Positions 8,836-17,279 of a DNA stretch of 64,000 bases are shown one piece after another (the first letter of the stretch is position 1; each line of letters opens with the position of its first letter). A program made the position numbers and the translations under genes. Source of the DNA: Mucilaginibacter terrenus (GTDB lineage: Bacteria > Bacteroidota > Bacteroidia > Sphingobacteriales > Sphingobacteriaceae); contig NZ_QWDE01000001.1 of the NCBI RefSeq assembly GCF_003432065.1, positions 1,736,001 through 1,800,000 on the forward strand, written 5' to 3'. The notes beneath the pieces are model-generated. The model was not told where the DNA came from, made no database searches, and worked only from the letters and a program-made list of their open reading frames with translations.

Positions 8836-9577
8836 GTTTGGTTACGAGTTTTGATGGGTAGATAAAAACTTTATAATAATACAAAATGCCTGCGATACAA
8901 ACCAATTGAATTACCGACAGTCCGAAACTAAAAAAGAACGCAGGCTTAATAAATTCGATACCGAGGCGAAACAGCAGGTACCCGGCCATAAACAGCTTGA
9001 ACCTGGCGCCATTAGCCAGTGTATAGCGGCGTTCTAATAGTTGCAAACTAACCCACATCAGCAGCCAAAATAGTATTTCATATAAATTGGTAGGGTGCCT
9101 GCGTATACCGTCGCCAAAGTTAATGGCCCACGGCAGGCTGCTTGCTACGCCGTAGGTACCATCTTCCAACCCGGCAAAAAAACATCCTGTACGGCCGATG
9201 ATCATGGCCAGTATAAGCGGGTAAACCATTAGGTCGCCGGACGATACCGTAACGCCGATGCGTTTTTTAACAAGCTCTACTCCTATCAATCCGCCCAGCA
9301 TGCCGCCTACAATGGTCTTATTCCCCATAAAGTAAATAAGGTTCATTTTACTTAATGCTTCGGGGTTCTCCAGTACGCCCACCAGGTGCGAACCCAGGAA
9401 AGCGCCGAACGCCGCACCAATAAAAATGAGCATGCGCTTGTTATCGTCAATACTGTCGTGCGTGTGCCTGCGCAGGTAAGCATAATAACGGTAACCCAGG
9501 AAATATGCCAGCGTTTCGCAAACAAAGTGCACGGGAACAAAAGAATGTCCTAAAGGAATATTTACAGGAAAATGCAC
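8828..9577 (-). CDS. Prolipoprotein diacylglyceryl transferase-like membrane protein (Lgt family, divergent)
   Basis: A 249-residue polytopic membrane protein (about seven helices) of the Lgt family, whose classical members move diacylglycerol from phosphatidylglycerol to lipobox cysteines. Visible family hallmarks are GRTGCF at 128-133 (equivalent to the Lgt signature GRxGNF), the acidic LED at 137-139, LPW at 148-150 and RHPTNLYE at 160-167. The segment that in E. coli Lgt reads GGMSFHGG is here GGMLGG (91-96), so the functionally important His is missing. It overlaps the radical SAM gene by 8 bp. It is probably a specialised paralogue rather than the housekeeping Lgt, but this is inference. 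Confidence 0.8.
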   Translation of the reverse strand: MHFPVNIPLGHSFVPVHFVCETLAYFLGYRYYAYLRRHTHDSIDDNKRMLIFIGAAFGAFLGSHLVGVLENPEALSKMNLIYFMGNKTIVGGMLGGLIGVELVKKRIGVTVSSGDLMVYPLILAMIIGRTGCFFAGLEDGTYGVASSLPWAINFGDGIRRHPTNLYEILFWLLMWVSLQLLERRYTLANGARFKLFMAGYLLFRLGIEFIKPAFFFSFGLSVIQLVCIAGILYYYKVFIYPSKLVTKHA

Positions 9578-9681
9578 GTGCGCTTTTTTGCACTAAAGTA
9601 TCTATTGTTTGCTGATTTTGTTGGTTCCGGCCTAAAAATGTTCCCTCCCCTTTTGTATCTTGCTTCGCTTTAACTGATCTT

Positions 9682-11661
9682 ATGAAGAACAAACTTACCT
9701 GCACCGCGCTCTTGCTGTCGGCGGCGCTGATCGCTAATGCCCAAAAGAAAAGCCCGCTGGATACCATCACCAGCAACTACGTGCCATCGGCTTTGTTTTC
9801 CACTACGCCGTTTACCGAGAAAGGTAATGAGTTCCATTCTACAAATGGGGATCCCGGACCAAAATACTGGCAGAACCGTGCCGATTACCAGCTGAACGTT
9901 AAGCTGGATACCGCAAGTAAAACCATCAGCGGAAACGCTGCTATCACCTATACCAACAACAGCCCCGATGCTTTGCGATACTTGTGGCTGCATGTAGAGC
10001 AAAACACTTATAAACGCAACGCGCGGTCTAACTACGTTACCGGCGCCGCAGCGGCCGAACATACCGAGGGTTATGTAATAGAATCGGTATCGATGATGCA
10101 GAATGGAAAAAGCATTAGCCTGCCCTATGTAGTAACCGATACCCGCATGCAGGTGAGGCTGCCGGCAGCAGTAACTGCAAAAGGCGGTAAGATCACGTTC
10201 GTCATCAAATATCATTATACCATTCCCGGGGCGTTTGGCGGCCGTACAGATTACACCGACACCAAAAACGGCAAGATATACGAGATAGCTCAGTTTTATC
10301 CGCAAATGTGCGTTTATGATGATTCGCTCGGATGGGACACGGCGCCTTTCCTGGGCAGCGGCGAGTTTTACCTGGAGTATGGCGATTTTGATTATAAAGT
10401 AACCGTGCCGTATGACATTATAGTAGCCGGTGCAGGCGAATTGCTCAACCCTACTGAAGTACTGACCGCCACACAGGTAAACCGACTTTCGACGGCACGC
10501 AACAGCGACAATACGGTAATGATTCGCACCGCTGCGGAGGTGAACAGCCCGGCATCCAGGCCGGTAAGTAAAGGCACGCTCACCTGGCGTTTCAGGATGC
10601 TGAATACGCGCGATGTTGCCTTTGGCGCATCCAAAGCATACATTTGGGATGCAGCCAGAGTGAACCTGCCGGGCGGAAAGAAATCCCTGGCGATGTCGGT
10701 TTACCCTGTAGAAAGCCAAGGCAACGAAGCCTGGGGCCGCGCAACCGAGTACCTGAAAAAATCGATAGAATACTTTTCTGAGAAGTGGTTTGTTTATCCT
10801 TATCCTACTGCTATCAACGAGGCTGGTATAGCAGGCGGAATGGAGTACCCGGGCATCGTGTTCGACGGTATTAACGATAAGGGTAAAGAGCTCTACTGGG
10901 TTACTGCGCACGAAATTGGCCATAACTGGTTCCCGATGATAGTGGGCAGCAACGAGCGCCGCTTTGCCTGGATGGACGAAGGCTTTAACACCTTTATAGA
11001 CATCTACGCATCAGACAACTTTAATAAAGGAGAATATGCACCAAAGCGCGACGGCGAATACGCGCCAGGCGGCGGCAATCCTGCCGACGAGATCATTCCA
11101 TCAATCCTAGACCCTGAGTCGCCTACCATTATGACACAGCCGGATGCAATACCGGAAAAGTTCCGCCACCCGCTTACTTATTTTAAACCGGCATTTGGTA
11201 TGGTATTGCTGCGCGAACAAATACTGGGCAAGGACAGGTTTGATTACGCTTTCCGCAATTACATACATAAATGGGCTTACAAGCACCCGCAGCCCGATGA
11301 TTTCTTCCGCTCAATGGAGAACGCCGCCGGTGAGGACCTGGGCTGGTTTTGGAAAGGCTGGTACTATAACAACTACAAGCTGGATATTGCACTGGTTGAC
11401 GCGAGGTATACAAGTAAGGACCATACTAAAGGCATCCAGATAACAGTAGCCAACAAGGAAGCGATGGCCATCCCATTTACCGTAGAAGTAAAGTTTAAGG
11501 ATGGCACCAAAGAGCGCACCTACTTCCCGGTTGAGAGCTGGTTACAGTTGAAGGCGTTTAATTTTACGCTGCCAACAACAAAAGATGCAGAAAGCGTAAT
11601 CATTGATCCGGATAATGCGCTACCGGATATAAACAGGAAGAATAATATGAGGAAGTTGTAG
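9682..11661 (+). CDS. M1 family metallopeptidase (aminopeptidase N-like), secreted
   Basis: A 659-residue zinc aminopeptidase with a Sec signal peptide ending near ANAQ (residue ~20). The catalytic HEIGHNW motif is at residues 410-416 (H410, E411, H414) and the third zinc ligand E433 lies in MDEGFNTF, exactly the HExxH-x18-E spacing. The N-terminal half is the M1 beta-saddle domain ([14 protein letters not shown]). The exopeptidase motif is GGMEYPG near residue 387. It probably acts in the periplasm on oligopeptides. It is transcribed divergently from the Lgt-like operon. Confidence 0.92.
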   Translation: MKNKLTCTALLLSAALIANAQKKSPLDTITSNYVPSALFSTTPFTEKGNEFHSTNGDPGPKYWQNRADYQLNVKLDTASKTISGNAAITYTNNSPDALRYLWLHVEQNTYKRNARSNYVTGAAAAEHTEGYVIESVSMMQNGKSISLPYVVTDTRMQVRLPAAVTAKGGKITFVIKYHYTIPGAFGGRTDYTDTKNGKIYEIAQFYPQMCVYDDSLGWDTAPFLGSGEFYLEYGDFDYKVTVPYDIIVAGAGELLNPTEVLTATQVNRLSTARNSDNTVMIRTAAEVNSPASRPVSKGTLTWRFRMLNTRDVAFGASKAYIWDAARVNLPGGKKSLAMSVYPVESQGNEAWGRATEYLKKSIEYFSEKWFVYPYPTAINEAGIAGGMEYPGIVFDGINDKGKELYWVTAHEIGHNWFPMIVGSNERRFAWMDEGFNTFIDIYASDNFNKGEYAPKRDGEYAPGGGNPADEIIPSILDPESPTIMTQPDAIPEKFRHPLTYFKPAFGMVLLREQILGKDRFDYAFRNYIHKWAYKHPQPDDFFRSMENAAGEDLGWFWKGWYYNNYKLDIALVDARYTSKDHTKGIQITVANKEAMAIPFTVEVKFKDGTKERTYFPVESWLQLKAFNFTLPTTKDAESVIIDPDNALPDINRKNNMRKL

Positions 11662-11676
11662 GGCTTAAAACTGCAG

Positions 11677-11733
11677 CGTCATTGCGAGAAACAAGTAGCG
11701 TGTCGGATTGCCATGCTATCGCCCGCAATGACG
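11677..11733. repeat. Dispersed inverted repeat, CGTCATTGCG family (copy 1)
   Basis: Perfect 10-bp arms (cgtcattgcg at 11677-11686, cgcaatgacg at 11724-11733) with a 37-bp centre containing ggattgcc. It lies between the convergent M1 peptidase and maf genes. Similar arms occur at 22941, 30496 and 62986 in this window, always between genes. Confidence 0.75.
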
Positions 11734-11744
11734 TCCTTTCTGAT

Positions 11745-12317
11745 TCAGACAGCCAGTCTCTTCAGCTGCTGATACACTTTTTCGGTAGGCAATCCTACTA
11801 CGTTGGTGTAAGAACCGTTGATGCGCTCGATACCTATCAAGCCTATTCGCTCCTGGATGCCGTATGAGCCGGCTTTATCCATCGGGCTTTTGTCTGCCAC
11901 GTAGCTTCGGATCTCTTCATCAGTAAGCTGACGGAAGAACACCTCAGATACATCGTAGAACTTGTTGTACTCGCCTTTGTAAAACAAACATACCCCTGTG
12001 TAAACCTTGTGTACCTTACCGCTTAGCTTGTGCAGCATCTCTACAGCGTGTTCCGGCGTTTCGGGCTTACCCAATATCTCGCCATCTATGGACACTATGG
12101 TGTCGGCAGTAAGTACCACCTCATTGGTAACATCCTCGTCAAAGGCTTCAGCTTTTTTCGTTGCGATGTAAACAGCTATTTCCTCAGGAGACAATCCATC
12201 CGGATAAGATTCATCTACCTCCTTCAGCACAATCCGGAAGTCTATATCCATCAGCCTGAGCAGTTCCTGCCTGCGCGGCGATTTAGATGCGAGAATTACT
12301 TTGGGGAAATTATTCAT
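11745..12317 (-). CDS. maf: Maf family nucleotide pyrophosphatase
   Basis: A 190-residue cytoplasmic house-cleaning enzyme that hydrolyses non-canonical or excess nucleoside triphosphates (dTTP/UTP or m7GTP depending on subfamily). The signature ASKSPRRQELL at residues 10-20 and the catalytic-site segments VVLTADTIVSIDG and DKAGSYGIQ (general-base Asp and Lys-Ala-Gly) are present. It closes a minus-strand run with DUF2520, fdx, iscX and kdsC. The substrate subfamily was not resolved. Confidence 0.92.
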   Translation of the reverse strand: MNNFPKVILASKSPRRQELLRLMDIDFRIVLKEVDESYPDGLSPEEIAVYIATKKAEAFDEDVTNEVVLTADTIVSIDGEILGKPETPEHAVEMLHKLSGKVHKVYTGVCLFYKGEYNKFYDVSEVFFRQLTDEEIRSYVADKSPMDKAGSYGIQERIGLIGIERINGSYTNVVGLPTEKVYQQLKRLAV

Positions 12318-12360
12318 CCGAACAGTCTTTTGACTTTTAACTTTCGACTTTAAACTCGAC

Positions 12361-12882
12361 CTACCAGCTGTACGCCTGGTCGTTCATCCAGGTGCCCTGT
12401 ACCTTCATCACCTTTTCAATCACGTCGCGGGCACAGCCTCTGCCGCCTGGCACGTGAGATACATACGCGCAAATGGCTTTAACCTCTTCTGCAGCGTCTG
12501 CCGGGCAAACCGGCAATCCTACTAAGTTCATAGCAGCAAGGTCTGGTATGTCATCGGCCATGTACAATATCTTGGAAGGATGTACGCTTTTTTCTTCCAT
12601 AAAAAGTTTAAGGCGTTCGGCTTTGGTGTGTGTACCCAGGTATACATCATTAATCCCCAGGCTATTTAGACGATATAACGCACTTTTGGAGCGGCTGCCG
12701 GATATTGCAGCAACCGTATACCCGCTCTTTATAGCCAGCTGCAAGGCATAACCATCTTTAATGTTAAAAGCACGGCTTTGCACACCCGCTTCGGTCACGA
12801 AAACTGACCCGTCGGTGAGTACGCCGTCCACATCAAAAATGAACGTTGTGATATCCTTAAGCCTGTTAAGAAAGTTTTCCAT
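12361..12882 (-). CDS. kdsC: 3-deoxy-D-manno-octulosonate 8-phosphate phosphatase KdsC
   Basis: A 173-residue HAD-superfamily phosphatase that makes free KDO for lipopolysaccharide lipid A-core synthesis. Visible motifs: DVDGVLTDG with the nucleophile Asp (residues ~17-25), the motif II Ser in ISGSRSKS, and the Asp pair in YMADDIPDLAAM. The C1-type small form without a cap domain is typical of tetrameric KdsC. It starts 3 bp from the iscX stop, so it is co-transcribed with iscX. Confidence 0.9.
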   Translation of the reverse strand: MENFLNRLKDITTFIFDVDGVLTDGSVFVTEAGVQSRAFNIKDGYALQLAIKSGYTVAAISGSRSKSALYRLNSLGINDVYLGTHTKAERLKLFMEEKSVHPSKILYMADDIPDLAAMNLVGLPVCPADAAEEVKAICAYVSHVPGGRGCARDVIEKVMKVQGTWMNDQAYSW

Positions 12883-12884
12883 TA

Positions 12885-13127
12885 TTATTGGTTATCGCGC
12901 CACTCGTATACCCAGGCAGATTGTATCTGCTCCAGGTGGCCTTCGTTTGCTTCCTCGCGGGTGCCGGCAAAGTTTGGCAAAGTAAGTACCCACTCCAGCA
13001 GGTCGGTAAAGCGGATGCGGTATATCCTTGTCTCGCCAAATTCGTCGCCAAACTTTTCGTAAAGGCTCATGGCAATATCCTCATAGTCGTTCCAATGGAT
13101 CGGGAGGGCAAATTTGTCTTCTGTCAT
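12885..13127 (-). CDS. iscX: IscX-like iron-sulfur cluster assembly protein
   Basis: An 80-residue acidic protein matching the IscX (YfhJ) fold: IHWNDYEDIAMSLYEKF aligns with the WTDSREIGEALYD start of E. coli IscX, RFTDLLEWVLTLPNF with RFTDMHQWICDLEDF, and the EANEGHLEQIQSAWVYEW end with the usual final helix. IscX binds the cysteine desulfurase IscS and iron and modulates cluster assembly. The ferredoxin gene lies immediately upstream (43 bp), as in isc operons, but no iscS, iscU or hsc genes are in this window. Confidence 0.85.
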   Translation of the reverse strand: MTEDKFALPIHWNDYEDIAMSLYEKFGDEFGETRIYRIRFTDLLEWVLTLPNFAGTREEANEGHLEQIQSAWVYEWRDNQ

Positions 13128-13169
13128 TTGTATAGCTACGTATGGTTATACGTGTTAAGTTCTTAAATA

Positions 13170-13502
13170 TTAGTGCCCCATAAAGCCCGACTGATCAGGC
13201 AATGTTACTTCTATATCTCCGTCTATCACTACACACTGGCAGCCTAAACGCGAGTTTATACGGGGATTAACGGCGCGGTCTATAAAGTCTTCTTCTTTAT
13301 CAGATATCTCCTGCAGGTTATCCATTCCGCGGTTCACGTAGATATGGCAGGTACTGCATCCGCAAACACCGCCACAGTTGTGCTGCAGTTCGATGCCGTT
13401 CTCCAGGCAGACGTCCAGCACCGATTCACCTTCGGCAATAGGCAGCTCCACAGTTTCGTGGTCCTGTTCTTCGAAGTTTATCCTTACTTTAAAAATATTC
13501 AT
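13170..13502 (-). CDS. [2Fe-2S] ferredoxin, adrenodoxin/Isc type
   Basis: A 110-residue electron carrier. The cluster motif is C-x5-C-x2-C within HNCGGVCGCSTC, with a fourth Cys in RLGCQC, the adrenodoxin/Isc-Fdx arrangement. The start at 13502 (MNIFKVRINF) gives the normal ferredoxin N-terminus and a 19-bp gap to the upstream gene; a longer in-frame start at 13610 would overlap the DUF2520 gene and add an unrelated sequence. A TACTTTTG element lies just upstream of this ATG. The neighbouring iscX supports a role in iron-sulfur cluster assembly. Confidence 0.9.
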   Translation of the reverse strand: MNIFKVRINFEEQDHETVELPIAEGESVLDVCLENGIELQHNCGGVCGCSTCHIYVNRGMDNLQEISDKEEDFIDRAVNPRINSRLGCQCVVIDGDIEVTLPDQSGFMGH

Positions 13503-13521
13503 TTTGGCAAAAGTAACAAAA

Positions 13522-14304
13522 TTACTTATCGGAGTTAGGTGCCTTATGGTTTTTGATAATATCCTGACTGAGCAGATGATATATCTGTTTGAGTTCGTCT
13601 TTCCCTTCAAGCATTTGCAGGTGCGCAGTCATGGTCTGCAGGTCATGGCGTACTGCTGGCCCTGTTTGTACATCTGCAGGCGAATGCTCCCGAACTTTGT
13701 CAGCTGTTTCTGTTATCAACGGTCGCAGCATATCAAAGCTCATGTTGTGTTCTGCCAGTAGCTGCTGGGATATATCGTACAAGTGATTGGTGAAGTTACA
13801 CGCAAACACGGCTGAAAGGTGCAGCACCTTACGTTGTGCAGAATCTACCCGGTAAACGTTATTGCTGATGGTACGCGCAAGCTCTTCCAGCATTTTGGTA
13901 ATGTTGTCGTCAGAACCTTCTACGCAAAGGGGTACATCCCAAAAGTTTACTTCCTTAGTTTTACTAAATGTTTGCAGGAGATAAAACACTCCTGCATTTT
14001 TGGTAAAGTTTTGTAGTTCCTGCAAGCTTACCGCGCCCGAAGTATGTACAACCAGTTTACCCTGGCCTGTCAGATGCGGAGCAATATCCTTAATGGCATC
14101 GTCTTTTACAGAAATGACAAACAGATCTGTATCTGCGGAAATATCAGCCAGGCTGTCTATTGCTGAAGCGCCTACATGGTATGCCAGCAGGGCGGCATGC
14201 TGCATTTGCCTGCTGTAAACCTGTATAATGCGGTGCCCGGCATTTTTAAAAGCAGCGGCCAGATGGGTGGACACGTTCCCGGAGCCTATCAGCGTTATTC
14301 GCAT
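13522..14304 (-). CDS. Rossmann-fold / DUF2520 domain protein
   Basis: About 260 residues: an N-terminal NAD(P)-binding Rossmann fold starting ITLIGSGNVSTHLA (GxGxxxxxL) and a C-terminal helical DUF2520 domain (LHLSAVFACNFTNHLYD, about residues 150-250). It resembles ProC-like or 6-phosphogluconate-dehydrogenase-like oxidoreductases, but its substrate is not known. I chose the start at 14304 (MRITLIGSG) because it puts the Rossmann strand at the very N-terminus; an in-frame ATG at 14355 would add 17 hydrophobic residues. In Bacteroidota this family commonly sits with kdsC and maf, as here. Confidence 0.85.
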   Translation of the reverse strand: MRITLIGSGNVSTHLAAAFKNAGHRIIQVYSRQMQHAALLAYHVGASAIDSLADISADTDLFVISVKDDAIKDIAPHLTGQGKLVVHTSGAVSLQELQNFTKNAGVFYLLQTFSKTKEVNFWDVPLCVEGSDDNITKMLEELARTISNNVYRVDSAQRKVLHLSAVFACNFTNHLYDISQQLLAEHNMSFDMLRPLITETADKVREHSPADVQTGPAVRHDLQTMTAHLQMLEGKDELKQIYHLLSQDIIKNHKAPNSDK

Positions 14305-14379
14305 GAGTTGTAGTGTATAAAATGCAAAACTAAATAAATCCACTACTTTTAACACGTATAAACCACCCTCCCTCTTTAA

Positions 14380-15300
14380 ATGAAATTTGTTAGAAATCTG
14401 CTTCTGGTGCTTTTAGCACTTGTTGTGTTAGGCGGTATAATCCTTGCCGTGTTGTATTTTGCTAGTGATAAGGAGACTAAAGAACTTACTTACAACATTC
14501 GTAAAAACACCAACGGCAGCTACGCCGAGCTAAGCCAGGGCATCACCCACTATGAACTGGACGGTCCCGATTCCGGCAAAGTAGTTGTGCTGTTGCATGG
14601 CTTCAGCGTACCTTATTATATATGGAATGGCACTTACGAGTATCTTACCGAACATGGATACCGGGTACTGCGTTATGACATGTACGGCCGCGGTTATTCA
14701 GACCGGCCCGCCGTAACGTATAACCAGGAACTCTACTTCAATCAGCTAAAAGAACTGATAAGTAAGCTTCAGTTGAAAACCCCTTTCAGTATTGCAGGTA
14801 TATCTTTTGGAGGCAAATTGGCTATTGACTTTACCAACGCTAACCCGGAGATAGTTGATAAAGTTATATTGATTGATCCGGCTTACGCTGATTTAAAGCC
14901 GTCTGCTCCGGCATTTATTACCAATTTGATGGAAGCTATTAACCCTGACAAACGCGCCTTCGGTCAGACTGAAGATCTTAAATATCCGGACAGGCATCCC
15001 AACTGGGTGGAAGAATATACCCCTCAAATGGAGTACAAAGGCTTTCGCCATTCACTGGTATCTACAATGTACAACTACCCTTTTAACAGTCGTGCGGTAA
15101 ATATAAGCCTCAATACAAAGAATAAACAGGTGCTGCTTATATGGGGTAAGGACGATAAAACCGTCCCTTTCACGTATAGCGACTCGATCCGAAGTGTTTT
15201 AAAGACCATATTTTTACCTGTTGATGATGCAGCTCACCTGCCCTTTTTAGAACAACCAGACATTGTGAACCCTGCCATAGTAACATTTTTAAAGAAATAA
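14380..15300 (+). CDS. Alpha/beta hydrolase, membrane-anchored or secreted
   Basis: A 306-residue alpha/beta-hydrolase-fold protein with an N-terminal hydrophobic helix (residues ~6-30) without an obvious cleavage site, so probably a membrane anchor. The oxyanion segment LLHGFSVPYY, the nucleophile elbow GISFGG (Ser142), the acid in WGKDDKTVP and the His in DDAAHLPFLEQP form a full catalytic triad. Substrate unknown; the closest general type is an esterase/lipase or haloperoxidase-like hydrolase. It is divergent from the DUF2520 gene and followed by the ybjQ gene at 28 bp. Confidence 0.87.
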   Translation: MKFVRNLLLVLLALVVLGGIILAVLYFASDKETKELTYNIRKNTNGSYAELSQGITHYELDGPDSGKVVVLLHGFSVPYYIWNGTYEYLTEHGYRVLRYDMYGRGYSDRPAVTYNQELYFNQLKELISKLQLKTPFSIAGISFGGKLAIDFTNANPEIVDKVILIDPAYADLKPSAPAFITNLMEAINPDKRAFGQTEDLKYPDRHPNWVEEYTPQMEYKGFRHSLVSTMYNYPFNSRAVNISLNTKNKQVLLIWGKDDKTVPFTYSDSIRSVLKTIFLPVDDAAHLPFLEQPDIVNPAIVTFLKK

Positions 15301-15328
15301 CATCTAACTTTAAACCAAACGAAAAACA

Positions 15329-15658
15329 ATGGATACTTCACTCATCACCACCAGCAACAACCTGGAAGGCTATAAAATTGTAAAACACTTAGGGGTAGTA
15401 CGCGGCATTACTGTGCGCAGCCGCAGTGTTGTTGGTAACTTTGCGGGCGGTTTACAGTCGCTATTTGGCGGCAGACTTTCGGTTTATGTAGAACTTTGCG
15501 AAAACGCCCGCGAAGAAGCTTATCATTTGCTGATACAACATGCGCAAGCTATGGGTGCCAATGCCATCATCAGCATGCGGTACGATGCAAATGAGGTGAT
15601 GCAGGGTATTACGGAGGTGCTGGCCTATGGCACAGCCGTAGTTGTAGAGAAGGCCTAA
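15329..15658 (+). CDS. YbjQ / UPF0145 family protein
   Basis: A 109-residue protein of the YbjQ (UPF0145) family, a small pentameric beta-rich fold sometimes called a heavy-metal-binding domain. Typical segments are LGVVRGITVRSRSVVGNF, AREEAYHLLIQHAQAMGANAI and MRYDANEV. The biochemical role is not established. It follows the alpha/beta hydrolase on the same strand. Confidence 0.88.
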   Translation: MDTSLITTSNNLEGYKIVKHLGVVRGITVRSRSVVGNFAGGLQSLFGGRLSVYVELCENAREEAYHLLIQHAQAMGANAIISMRYDANEVMQGITEVLAYGTAVVVEKA

Positions 15659-15777
15659 GTTTTTAGACCCTTGTTTAATTGAGTGTAACGGATTGTTTTT
15701 AAGCTCTGAAGATTGCTTCGTTCGCAAAAACGTGTGTTTTATTAATGTGTTATATTTGCTGCAAATACTTGTGAATT

Positions 15778-17148
15778 ATGCAGCAAATAAAACAATATAT
15801 TGAAACCAACAAGCAACGCATGCTCGACGAACTTTTCGAGCTTCTGCGCCTTCCGTCTGTTAGTGCCGACCCTAAATACAAAGCCGATGTACTAAAAACT
15901 GCCGATCTGGTAGCGCAAAAACTAACTGAGGCAGGTGCCGATAACGTTGAAGTTTGCCAAACTGCGGGTTACCCGATTGTTTACGGCGAGAAGATCATCG
16001 ACCCCGCTAAACCAACTGTATTAGTTTACGGCCATTATGATGTGCAACCGCCAGATCCGCTGGAACTATGGCTTACCCCTCCTTTCGAGCCTACCGTTCG
16101 CGATGGTAAAATATACGCCCGTGGCGCTTGTGATGATAAAGGCCAGTTTTATATGCATGTTAAAGCTTTTGAGCTGATGATGCAGACAGATACACTTCCC
16201 TGCAACATCAAGTTTATGATAGAGGGCGAAGAAGAAGTCGGCTCTAACAACCTGGGCATATTTGTTAAGCAAAATAAAGAACGCCTGAAAGCAGATGTGG
16301 TGCTGATCTCAGACACCTCAATGATCAGCATGGAGCACCCTTCGCTTGAAACAGGTTTGCGCGGACTGTCGTACCTCGAGGTAGAAGTTACCGGTCCTAA
16401 CCGCGACCTACACTCGGGTGTTTATGGTGGCGCCGTGGCCAACCCGGCTACTATTTTGGCGAAGATGATCGCCTCGCTGCACGACGAAAACAACCACATT
16501 GCCATCCCGGGCTTTTATGACGATGTAATAGAACTTACCCAAACCGAGAAGGATGAACTGAACGCGGCACCTTACGATGAGGAAGAATATAAAAAGGACC
16601 TCGATGTGAATGAGCTTTGGGGCGAAAAAGGCTACAGCACTTTCGAGCGCACCGGCACACGCCCAACACTCGAGGTGAACGGCATTTGGGGCGGTTACAT
16701 TGGCGAAGGCGCTAAAACCGTGTTACCATCAAAAGCAAGCGCTAAAATATCTATGCGGCTGGTGCCTAACCAAACCAGCGAAAAGATCACCCAGCTATTT
16801 ACAGATCATTTCTTAAGCATTGCTCCTCCCTACATAAAGGTAAAGGTAACCCCGCACCATGGGGGCGAACCAGTAGTTACCCCTACTGACAGTGTTGCTT
16901 ACAAAGCAGCACAAAAAGCAGTAGCCGAAGCATTTGGCAAAGACCCGATACCTACACGCGGCGGGGGCAGCATACCTATTGTAGCGTTGTTTGAGGCTGA
17001 ACTGGGTTTAAAGACGGTGTTGATGGGATTTGGCCTGGACAGCGATGCACTGCATTCTCCTAATGAGAAGTATGATATTTTCAACTACTATAAGGGTATT
17101 GAGACCATACCATTGTTCCACAAGTACTTTGCGGAGTTAAGTAAATAA
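15778..17148 (+). CDS. M20 family dipeptidase
   Basis: A 456-residue cytoplasmic metallopeptidase of the M20 family (dipeptidase/CNDP-like). The two-metal site is visible: H in VYGHYDVQPPDP, bridging Asp in GACDDKGQ, the catalytic Glu pair in EGEEEVGS, Asp in SDTSM, and the final His in DALHSPNEKY. The lid/dimerisation domain lies at about residues 200-370. A TATATTTG element at 15751-15758 is a plausible -7 box just upstream of the ATG. The dipeptide epimerase gene is downstream on the other strand, possibly linked in dipeptide or murein-peptide use. Confidence 0.9.
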   Translation: MQQIKQYIETNKQRMLDELFELLRLPSVSADPKYKADVLKTADLVAQKLTEAGADNVEVCQTAGYPIVYGEKIIDPAKPTVLVYGHYDVQPPDPLELWLTPPFEPTVRDGKIYARGACDDKGQFYMHVKAFELMMQTDTLPCNIKFMIEGEEEVGSNNLGIFVKQNKERLKADVVLISDTSMISMEHPSLETGLRGLSYLEVEVTGPNRDLHSGVYGGAVANPATILAKMIASLHDENNHIAIPGFYDDVIELTQTEKDELNAAPYDEEEYKKDLDVNELWGEKGYSTFERTGTRPTLEVNGIWGGYIGEGAKTVLPSKASAKISMRLVPNQTSEKITQLFTDHFLSIAPPYIKVKVTPHHGGEPVVTPTDSVAYKAAQKAVAEAFGKDPIPTRGGGSIPIVALFEAELGLKTVLMGFGLDSDALHSPNEKYDIFNYYKGIETIPLFHKYFAELSK

Positions 17149-17197
17149 TTCCTGAATCAGGAGCTACAGAATTTTAAAATTTTCAAAATCAATAATC

Positions 17198-17226
17198 GAG
17201 GCGCAAATATTGCGCCTCTTTTTTTA
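17198..17226 (+). terminator. Terminator after the M20 dipeptidase
   Basis: A perfect 9-bp stem (gaggcgcaa at 17198-17206, ttgcgcctc at 17210-17218) with a 3-base loop and a run of T residues. It separates two convergent genes. Confidence 0.85.
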
Positions 17227-17279
17227 CGTGTTGCCGAAAACAAGTATTCTGTTCATTCTTAAATTCTGAAAGTTCTGAT

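Noticed and set aside
7438..9577. Calling the radical SAM gene a tetraether-lipid synthase
   Set aside because: The Cys pattern fits the MJ0619/Tes class as a whole, which includes pterin methylases; sequence alone does not assign the substrate.
13503..13610. Longer ferredoxin start at 13610
   Set aside because: It would overlap the DUF2520 gene and add an N-terminus unrelated to ferredoxins; the start at 13502 is preferred.
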